Assembly (NCBI RefSeq): GCF_002831665.1
Contig: NZ_CP025118.1
Coordinates: 248,001 to 312,000 of the forward strand
DNA from: Lacinutrix sp. Bg11-31
GTDB taxonomy: Bacteria > Bacteroidota > Bacteroidia > Flavobacteriales > Flavobacteriaceae
Direction of reading: 5' to 3'
DNA: 64,000 nt
The position numbers were made by a program, and so were the translations under genes. The notes beneath the pieces were generated by a model. It was not told the origin of the DNA, did no database searches, and worked only from the letters and a program-made list of their open reading frames with translations. Below, piece after piece: positions 27,634-39,600 of this stretch. The stretch's first letter is position 1. Each line of letters opens with the position of its first letter.

Positions 27634-30600
27634 ATGGAAATCTCTAACCGATTCTCGTTTAATTTATCATTACTTAAAAGCCTTTTATTAACTCTAGGAC
27701 TTTCGGTTTTCGCACTTAATAATTTAAGTGCTCAGGATTGTCCAACAATTACTTCAGAAGGAATTTTTGATCCTAATTCTGATGTGTTAATAACATCATA
27801 TCATAGTTCAATGGCTAAAACCACTACAAATATTGTAGCATGGGGAGAAGATATGGCTGCTAGTGGTGGAAACGCAAATACTATTACAGAAGTTATACCA
27901 GGTAACGGTTATACATACACTGGTACTCCAATACATTTTGGGTTGTCAGGAAATGGTGGAGCTCAAGGTTTTTTAGCAACAACTACAAGTTTATATGTTT
28001 GGGGAAATCTTGGTGAAGTTATAAGTGCTGATTTTGGTACTGATAATGCGTTCAATGATATGAATGCTACGCAAACCTTACCTTTTACTGCTGCAAACAT
28101 TACGCAAATTCATGCAAGTTCTGATGTGTTATTTGTTATAAGCGCAGGTGAAATATGGGTAGCTACATCTGGAACAACAGCTCCAACTGGTAACGATGAT
28201 AATGATGATAGTATATGGCAACAAGTTGAAACGTCTTCCGGAGTTCCATTAACTGGGGTAGCTAATGTTACTGGAAATAAATATGCTGGTTATGCACTAT
28301 TAGGTAATGGTGATATTTATACATGGGGAGATGATGTTGTACTTGGAAACGGAACCGGAGCTCAAGACTTGGATTTTGCTACTCAAATGATGGCGCCTCC
28401 TGTTCCTATAACCTATATTGCTTCATTTATGGATAATCCAGATGATAGCCCGACTGGAGGTAATGGTGAAACAGGTTTACTAGCATTAGGGTCAGATACA
28501 AAAATTTATGGTGTAGGACATAATACTGATGGAGAGTTAATAACAAGTGCTTCTAATCTTGTAAATACATGGACTGCAGTTCAAGCCTCTGGAGGAGGAG
28601 ATTTTGTAGGCGCTATTCAATTGTCAACATCTCATACATCTGAAGAACATGCGGGAGCTTCTGTTATTACTGCAGGTGCCACAGCATCAGATACAAATAT
28701 ATTATACACTTGGGGTATAAGTAGTAGTAGCTCTTTAGGTCATGGTGGATTTACAGACGACCCAACAATTCCGCCTTCATTTACAGTTGGAACAGATGAT
28801 CCTGTTCATGCAAGTGTTGGTGGTCATGCAACAACATTTTTTAATCGTGCTAATGGAGGGTCTATTTGTTTTGTAGGACACGTAATAGATGGTAGTGAAG
28901 GGGGATTGACTTCAACAGGAAATGACCAAGTAGCTACTAGTTTTGAATGTGTTATTCCAGCAACAGTTGAGTTATGTGGTTTTGCTGATCCTTGTGCTAA
29001 TGCAATTGCTTCTGGTACATTAATATGGGAAACTGCACCTACCAATAGTAGCGAATTTGACTGGACTCCAGATGGTTCTCTTGCAAACACATTTAATGAT
29101 ATTTCAGGAAGTGGAATTAATGCTACAGTAGCATTTACTGGTGATACGGGTAGTTTAGGAATATGGGGAACACAAACACCAAATGTAGGAACAGATAATG
29201 GAGATGAAGCATTGCAGTTTTTTACAAATGGATTTAATGCAACTGGCATAACTATTACAATAACTTTTTCTGAAACAGTTAATGTTATTGATTTTGATTT
29301 ATCACATATAAATGGTTCTGGACCAAATGGAGATAGTTACACTATAACTGCTAATGATGTAGTAGATGGAGCAATTTTCCCAACATTTACAGAATCGGCA
29401 AACCCATCTTATACAACAAACAGTTCTGGTTTTATTGATTCTAATGATAATTCTACTTCAGGAACAAATGATGAAGCAGGTGTAAACTTTACTAGTGCTA
29501 ACGGTATTTCTTCAATTACTTTGGTTTGGGATGAATGTACAGCATGTACTGCTGGGACTGTTCATGGTTCAGCTATTAAGGATATATCTTTCTGTAAAAC
29601 GACACTGTCTATTACAGCAAATGATGATAATGGCTCTGTTATAGAAGGTGTTGGTGGAGTTACAATTGTTAATGTACTTTCAAATGATGATTTAGACGGT
29701 AATGTGCCAGCAATTGGAGTTGGTGGAGTAACTCTAACTCAATTAAGTACATCTAATGGAGGAGTAACCTTAAATACTTCAACAGGAGCAGTTAATGTAA
29801 CAGCAGGTACTCCAGTTGGAAACTATGTAATAGAGTATCAAATTTGTGAAACTGATACACCAACAAATTGTACAACGGCTTTTGCTTATGTTGAGGTATT
29901 GTCAGATGTTGATGGTGACGGAGTAGATGATATAACAGATTTAGATGATGATAATGATGGTATTTTAGATATAAACGAATGTTCGCCTTCTAAAACAGTA
30001 GATATTCTTATTCAATCTTCAGATTTAACTTATATACCTAGTGGTAATGCAGGGAATATTGGAGATAGCGCAACATATGCTAACGTAGGTTCGTACGAAG
30101 GTACTGCTATAGATTTAAGAATTACAGTGTTAAATAATTCTGATACAGCTAATTTAGTTGCAGATCTTTCTGGGGAAAGTTTTGATCCAGGTGGAGGACA
30201 GCCAATTATTTACTACCCTATATATTTATCGAGTACAGGTCCAGCAACAACTGGTTTTGCTAATTTTGATTTCGAATTTTTAATTAATGGTAGCAATACT
30301 CTTATTGAAGTGCCTGCTAATATGGTGTTTCAAGATATTGACGATACAACTCCTGGTGAGTTGATTGAGTTTAATAAGGAAGATATTTTAAATTACGAAG
30401 TAACTACTGCGACCTCTTTATTAGTAGCAAACAACGTCTCTTTATCTTCTTTTGGTACTTCTGGGGATTTTCTTAAAGTTACATCTACAGGTAATGCACC
30501 TGCAGCAAACGATGAGAATCTTTGGTTTAGTATACAAATGCCTTTTATAGATGAATTTGATATAACATTTTCTAAAAGACAATTCGATACAGGTTATTTA

Positions 30601-33600
30601 TTTAATACAATAGTTTTTGGGAATCCTACAACGACTACGCAAGTGACTCCCGGTTGTACTTCAGATTTTGATAATGATGGTATTCCAGATTATTTAGATT
30701 TAGATAGTGATAACGATGGTTGTCCAGATGCTATTGAAGGTGCGGCAACAAATATTGGATTGACTCAATTAAACCCAGATGGTAGCATTAATACTAGTGC
30801 TAATGGAGGAGTAAGTTCAACTGGTGTGCCAAATCTTGCAAATAGTGGAGCTGGTCAAGCTATAGGGTCTTCTATAGATGATTCAGTCTTAGCTTTAGAG
30901 TGTTCTGTAGCTATTACAATTGAAAATGTAACCGTAGATGAAGGTGATGGAACAGCAACCGTACCAGTAACAATCGATGCGATTAGTACCTTAGATACAG
31001 TAATAGATATTGTAACAACAGCCGGAACAGCCGGAACATCAGATTACACAACGACAACAACAACAGTAACGATTCCAGCAGGGCAAACAAGTGTTGATGT
31101 TGTGATTCCAATCTTAGAGGATACAGAAGATGAATTAGACGAAACATTCACAGTAAATGGAACCGTAACTAGTGGAAATGCAAGTAATACAAATCCAGTA
31201 GGAACAGTAACAATCCAAGATAATGATTCAGTAATCGTAACAATCGGAGACGTAACTGTCGATGAAGGAGACGGAACAGCAACAGTACCAGTAACCTTAA
31301 ATGCACCAAGTGCAGTAGCTACAGTAGTAGATATTGTAACAACAGCCGGAACAGCCGGAACATCAGATTACACAACGACAACAACAACAGTAACAATCCC
31401 AGCAGGAGCAACATCAGTAGATGTTATCATCCCAATCTTAGAAGATACTATAGATGAATTAGATGAAACATTCACAGTAGATGGAACAGTAGATTCAGGA
31501 GATGTAAATGTTGCAGGAAGTGATTTATCAGGAACAGTAACAATCCAAGATAATGATTCAGTAATCGTAACAATCGGAGACGTAACCGTCGATGAAGGAG
31601 ACGGAACAGCAACAGTACCAGTAACCTTAAATGCACCAAGTGCAGTAGCTGCAGTAGTAGATATTGTAACAACAGCCGGAACAGCCGGAACATCAGATTA
31701 CACAACGACAACAACAACAGTAACAATCCCAGCAGGAGCAACATCAGTAGATGTTATCATCCCAATCTTAGAAGATACTATAGATGAATTAGATGAAACA
31801 TTCACAGTAGATGGAACAGTAGATTCAGGAGATGTAAATGTTGCAGGAAGTGATTTATCAGGAACAGTAACAATCCAAGATAATGATTCAGTAATCGTAA
31901 CAATCGGAGACGTAACTGTCGATGAAGGAGACGGAACAGCAACAGTACCAGTAACCTTAAATGCACCAAGTGCAGTAGCTACAGTAGTAGATATTGTAAC
32001 AACAGCCGGAACAGCCGGAACATCAGATTACACAACGACAACAACAACAGTAACAATCCCAGCAGGAGCAACATCAGTAGATGTTATCATCCCAATCTTA
32101 GAAGATACTATAGATGAATTAGATGAAACATTCACAGTAGATGGAACAGTAGATTCAGGAGATGTAAATGTTGCAGGAAGTGATTTATCAGGAACAGTAA
32201 CAATCCAAGATAATGATTCAGTAATCGTAACAATCGGAGACGTAACTGTCGATGAAGGAGACGGAACAGCAACAGTACCAGTAACCTTAAATGCACCAAG
32301 TGCAGTAGCTACAGTAGTAGATATTGTAACAACAGCCGGAACAGCCGGAACATCAGATTACACAACGACAACAACAACAGTAACAATCCCAGCAGGAGCA
32401 ACATCAGTAGATGTTATCATCCCAATCTTAGAAGATACTATAGATGAATTAGATGAAACATTCACAGTAGATGGAACAGTAGATTCAGGAGATGTAAATG
32501 TTGCAGGAAGTGATTTATCAGGAACAGTAACAATCCAAGATAATGATTCAGTAATCGTAACAATCGGAGACGTAACTGTCGATGAAGGAGACGGAACAGC
32601 AACAGTACCAGTAACCTTAAATGCACCAAGTGCAGTAGCTACAGTAGTAGATATTGTAACAACAGCCGGAACAGCCGGAACATCAGATTACACAACGACA
32701 ACAACAACAGTAACAATCCCAGCAGGAGCAACATCAGTAGATGTTATCATCCCAATCTTAGAAGATACTATAGATGAATTAGATGAAACATTCACAGTAG
32801 ATGGAACAGTAGATTCAGGAGATGTAAATGTTGCAGGAAGTGATTTATCAGGAACAGTAACAATCCAAGATAATGATTCAGTAATCGTAACAATCGGAGA
32901 CGTAACTGTCGATGAAGGAGACGGAACAGCAACAGTACCAGTAACCTTAAATGCACCAAGTGCAGTAGCTACAGTACTAGATATTGTAACAACAGCCGGA
33001 ACAGCCGGAACATCAGATTACACAACGACAACAACAACAGTAACAATCCCAGCAGGAGCAACATCAGTAGATGTTATCATCCCAATCTTAGAAGATACTA
33101 TAGATGAATTAGATGAAACATTCACAGTAGATGGAACAGTAGATTCAGGAGATGTAAATGTTGCAGGAAGTGATTTATCAGGAACAGTAACAATCCAAGA
33201 TAATGATTCAGTAATCGTAACAATCGGAGACGTAACTGTCGATGAAGGAGACGGAACAGCAACAGTACCAGTAACCTTAAATGCACCAAGTGCAGTAGCT
33301 ACAGTAGTAGATATTGTAACAACAGCCGGAACAGCCGGAACATCAGATTACACAACGACAACAACAACAGTAACAATCCCAGCAGGAGCAACATCAGTAG
33401 ATGTTATCATCCCAATCTTAGACGATACTATAGATGAATTAGATGAAACGTTCACAGTAGATGGAACAGTAGATTCAGGAGATGTAAATGTTGCAGGAAG
33501 TGATTTATCAGGAACAGTAACAATCCAAGATAATGATTCAGTAATCGTAACAATCGGAGACGTAACTGTCGATGAAGGAGACGGAACAGCAACAGTACCA

Positions 33601-36600
33601 GTAACCTTAAATGCACCAAGTGCAGTAGCTACAGTAGTAGATATTGTAACAACAGCCGGAACAGCCGGAACATCAGATTACACAACGACAACAACAACAG
33701 TAACAATCCCAGCAGGAGCAACATCAGTAGATGTTATCATCCCAATCTTAGACGATACTATAGATGAATTAGATGAAACATTCACAGTAGATGGAACAGT
33801 AGATTCAGGAGATGTAAATGTTGCAGGAAGTGATTTATCAGGAACAGTAACAATCCAAGATAATGATTCAGTAATCGTAACAATCGGAGACGTAACCGTC
33901 GATGAAGGAGACGGAACAGCAACAGTACCAGTAACCTTAAATGTACCAAGTGCAGTAGCTACAGTAGTAGATATTGTAACAACAGCCGGAACAGCCGGAA
34001 CATCAGATTACACAACGACAACAACAACAGTAACAATCCCAGCAGGAGCAACATCAGTAGATGTTATCATCCCAATCTTAGAAGATACTATAGATGAATT
34101 AGATGAAACATTCACAGTAGATGGAACAGTAGATTCAGGAGATGTAAATGTTGCAGGAAGTGATTTATCAGGAACAGTAACAATCCAAGATAATGATTCA
34201 GTAATCGTAACAATCGGAGACGTAACTGTCGATGAAGGAGACGGAACAGCAACAGTACCAGTAACCTTAAATGCACCAAGTGCAGTAGCTACAGTAGTAG
34301 ATATTGTAACAACAGCCGGAACAGCCGGAACATCAGATTACACAACGACAACAACAACAGTAACAATCCCAGCAGGAGCAACATCAGTAGATGTTATCAT
34401 CCCAATCTTAGACGATACTATAGATGAATTAGATGAAACATTCACAGTAGATGGAACAGTAGATTCAGGAGATGTAAATGTTGCAGGAAGTGATTTATCA
34501 GGAACAGTAACAATCCAAGATAATGATTCAGTAATCGTAACAATCGGAGACGTAACTGTCGATGAAGGAGACGGAACAGCAACAGTACCAGTAACCTTAA
34601 ATGCACCAAGTGCAGTAGCTACAGTAGTAGATATTGTAACAACAGCCGGAACAGCCGGAACATCAGATTACACAACGACAACAACAACAGTAACAATCCC
34701 AGCAGGAGCAACATCAGTAGATGTTATCATCCCAATCTTAGAAGATACTATAGATGAATTAGATGAAACATTCACAGTAGATGGAACAGTAGATTCAGGA
34801 GATGTAAATGTTGCAGGAAGTGATTTATCAGGAACAGTAACAATCCAAGATAATGATTCAGTAATCGTAACAATCGGAGACGTAACTGTCGATGAAGGAG
34901 ACGGAACAGCAACAGTACCAGTAACCTTAAATGCACCAAGTGCAGTAGCTACAGTAGTAGATATTGTAACAACAGCCGGAACAGCCGGAACATCAGATTA
35001 CACAACGACAACAACAACAGTAACAATCCCAGCAGGAGCAACATCAGTAGATGTTATCATCCCAATCTTAGAAGATACTATAGATGAATTAGATGAAACA
35101 TTCACAGTAGATGGAACAGTAGATTCAGGAGATGTAAATGTTGCAGGAAGTGATTTATCAGGAACAGTAACAATCCAAGATAATGATTCAGTAATCGTAA
35201 CAATCGGAGACGTAACTGTCGATGAAGGAGACGGAACAGCAACAGTACCAGTAACCTTAAATGCACCAAGTGCAGTAGCTGCAGTAGTAGATATTGTAAC
35301 AACAGCCGGAACAGCCGGAACATCAGATTACACAACGACAACAACAACAGTAACAATCCCAGCAGGAGCAACATCAGTAGATGTTATCATCCCAATCTTA
35401 GAAGATACTATAGATGAATTAGATGAAACGTTCACAGTAGATGGAACAGTAGATTCAGGAGATGTAAATGTTGCAGGAAGTGATTTATCAGGAACAGTAA
35501 CAATCCAAGATAATGATTCAGTAATCGTAACAATCGGAGACGTAACTGTCGATGAAGGAGACGGAACAGCAACAGTACCAGTAACCTTAAATGCACCAAG
35601 TGCAGTAGCTACAGTAGTAGATATTGTAACAACAGCCGGAACAGCCGGAACATCAGATTACACAACGACAACAACAACAGTAACAATCCCAGCAGGAGCA
35701 ACATCAGTAGATGTTATCATCCCAATCTTAGACGATACTATAGATGAATTAGATGAAACATTCACAGTAGATGGAACAGTAGATTCAGGAGATGTAAATG
35801 TTGCAGGAAGTGATTTATCAGGAACAGTAACAATCCAAGATAATGATTCAGTAATCGTAACAATCGGAGACGTAACTGTCGATGAAGGAGACGGAACAGC
35901 AACAGTACCAGTAACCTTAAATGCACCAAGTGCAGTAGCTACAGTACTAGATATTGTAACAACAGCCGGAACAGCCGGAACATCAGATTACACAACGACA
36001 ACAACAACAGTAACAATCCCAGCAGGAGCAACATCAGTAGATGTTATCATCCCAATCTTAGACGATACTATAGATGAATTAGATGAAACATTCACAGTAG
36101 ATGGAACAGTAGATTCAGGAGATGTAAATGTTGCAGGAAGTGATTTATCAGGAACAGTAACAATCCAAGATAATGATTCAGTAATCGTAACAATCGGAGA
36201 CGTAACTGTCGATGAAGGAGACGGAACAGCAACAGTACCAGTAACCTTAAATGCACCAAGTGCAGTAGCTACAGTAGTAGATATTGTAACAACAGCCGGA
36301 ACAGCCGGAACATCAGATTACACAACGACAACAACAACAGTAACAATCCCAGCAGGACAGACTAGTGTAGACGTAATTATTCCAATCTTAGATGACACAA
36401 CAGATGAGCCAAGTGAAGATTTCACCGTTGGTGGAACAGTAACAAGTGGCAACACATTTAACACAGACCCAAGTGGAACAGTAACTATTACAGATAACGA
36501 TCCAACACCTACAGTAATAATAGGAGATGTAACAGTAGAGGAAGGTGATGGAACAGTAACAGTACCAGTAACCATCGATGTACCAAGTTCAGTAGATACA

Positions 36601-39600
36601 ATAGTCGATATTGTAACAACAACAGGAACAGCAGGCACGTCAGATTACACAGAAACAACAACAACAGTAGTTATTCCAGCAGGAGCAACAAGTGTAGATG
36701 TTATTATCCCAATTACAGATGATACTATAAGTGAGTCACCAGAAGACTTCACCGTTGATGGAACAGTAACAAGTGGAAACACAACAAATACAGATCCAAG
36801 TGGAACGGTAACGATTACTGATGACGATTCCGTTAATGTAACAATAGGCGATGTAACTGTAGACGAAGGCGATGGGACTGCAACAGTACCAGTAACGTTA
36901 AGTATTCCAAGTTCAGTAGATACAATAATTACTATTGTAACAACAGACGGAACAGCTGGCACATCAGATTACACAACAACAACAACAACAGTAGTTATTC
37001 CAGCAGGAGCAACAAGTGTGAACGTAAGTGTACCAATCTTAGATGACACAACAGATGAGCCAAGTGAAGATTTCACCGTTGGTGGAACAGTAACAAGTGG
37101 CAACACATTTAACACAGACCCAAGTGGAACAGTAACTATTACAGATAACGATCCAACGCCTACTGTAATAGTAGGAGATGTAACAGTAGACGAAGGAGAT
37201 GGAACTGCAACAGTACCAGTAACTTTAAATACTGCAAGTTCAGTAGATACAATAATTACTATTGTAACAACAGATGGAACAGCAGGCACATCAGATTACA
37301 CAACAACAACGACAACAGTAGTTATTCCAGCAGGCGAAACAAGTGTTAGCGTAAGTGTACCAATCTTAGAAGATGTTACAGATGAACCAAGTGAAGAGTT
37401 TACAGTTGACGGAACAGTAACAAGTGGCAACACAAGTAATACAGATCCAAGTGGAACAGTAACTATTACAGATAACGATGCTACACCAACAGTAACAATC
37501 GAAGATGTAACAGTAGACGAAGGTGATGGTACAGTAACAATACCAGTAACAATCGATGTACCAAGTTCAGTAGATACAGTAGTAGATATTGTAACAACAA
37601 CAGGAACAGCCGGAACATCAGATTACACAGAAACAACAACAACAGTAGTTATCCCAGCAGGCGAAACAAGTGTAGATGTTATTATACCAATTACTGATGA
37701 TACAATAAGTGAGTCACCAGAAGACTTTACAGTTGACGGAACAGTAACAAGTGGAAACACAACAAATACAGATCCAAGTGGAACGGTAACAATTACTGAT
37801 AATGATTCAGTTAATGTAACAATCGGAGACGTAACCGTCGATGAAGGAGATGGAACTGCAACAGTACCAGTAACTTTAAATACTGCAAGTTCAGTAGATA
37901 CAATAATTACTATTGTAACAACAGATGGAACAGCAGGCACATCAGATTACACAACAACAACGACAACAGTAGTTATTCCAGCAGGCGAAACAAGTGTTAG
38001 CGTAAGTGTACCAATCTTAGAAGATGTTACAGATGAACCAAGTGAAGAGTTTACAGTTGACGGAACAGTAACAAGTGGCAACACAAGTAATACAGATCCA
38101 AGTGGAACAGTAACTATTACAGATAACGATGCTACACCAACAGTAACAATCGAAGATGTAACAGTAGACGAAGGTGATGGTACAGTAACAATACCAGTAA
38201 CAATCGATGTACCAAGTTCAGTAGATACAGTAGTAGATATTGTAACAACAACAGGAACAGCCGGAACATCAGATTACACAGAAACAACAACAACAGTAGT
38301 TATCCCAGCAGGCGAAACAAGTGTAGATGTTATTATACCAATTACTGATGATACAATAAGTGAGTCACCAGAAGACTTTACAGTTGACGGAACAGTAACA
38401 AGTGGAAACACAACAAATACAGATCCAAGTGGAACGGTAACAATTACTGATAATGATTCAGTTAATGTAACAATCGGAGACGTAACCGTCGATGAAGGAG
38501 ATGGAACTGCAACAGTACCAGTAACTTTAAATACTGCAAGTTCAGTAGATACAATAATTACTATTGTAACAACAGATGGAACAGCAGGCACATCAGATTA
38601 CACAACAACAACGACAACAGTAGTTATTCCAGCAGGCGAAACAAGTGTTAGCGTAAGTGTACCAATCTTAGAAGATGTTACAGATGAACCAAGTGAAGAG
38701 TTTACAGTTGACGGAACAGTAACAAGTGGCAACACAAGTAATACAGATCCAAGTGGAACAGTAACTATTACAGATAACGATGCTACACCAACAGTAACAA
38801 TCGAAGATGTAACAGTAGACGAAGGTGATGGTACAGTAACAATACCAGTAACAATCGATGTACCAAGTTCAGTAGATACAGTAGTAGATATTGTAACAAC
38901 AACAGGAACAGCCGGAACATCAGATTACACAGAAACAACAACAACAGTAGTTATCCCAGCAGGCGAAACAAGTGTAGATGTTATTATACCAATTACTGAT
39001 GATACAATAAGTGAGTCACCAGAAGACTTTACAGTTGACGGAACAGTAACAAGTGGAAACACAACAAATACAGATCCAAGTGGAACGGTAACAATTACTG
39101 ATAATGATTCAGTTAATGTAACAATCGGAGACGTAACCGTCGATGAAGGAGATGGAACTGCAACAGTACCAGTAACTTTAAATACTGCAAGTTCAGTAGA
39201 TACAATAATTACTATTGTAACAACAGATGGAACAGCAGGCACATCAGATTACACAACAACAACGACAACAGTAGTTATTCCAGCAGGCGAAACAAGTGTT
39301 AGCGTAAGTGTACCAATCTTAGAAGATGTTACAGATGAACCAAGTGAAGAGTTTACAGTTGACGGAACAGTAACAAGTGGCAACACAAGTAATACAGATC
39401 CAAGTGGAACAGTAACTATTACAGATAACGATGCTACACCAACAGTAACAATCGAAGATGTAACAGTAGACGAAGGTGATGGTACAGTAACAATACCAGT
39501 AACAATCGATGTACCAAGTTCAGTAGATACAGTAGTAGATATTGTAACAACAACAGGAACAGCCGGAACATCAGATTACACAGAAACAACAACAACAGTA

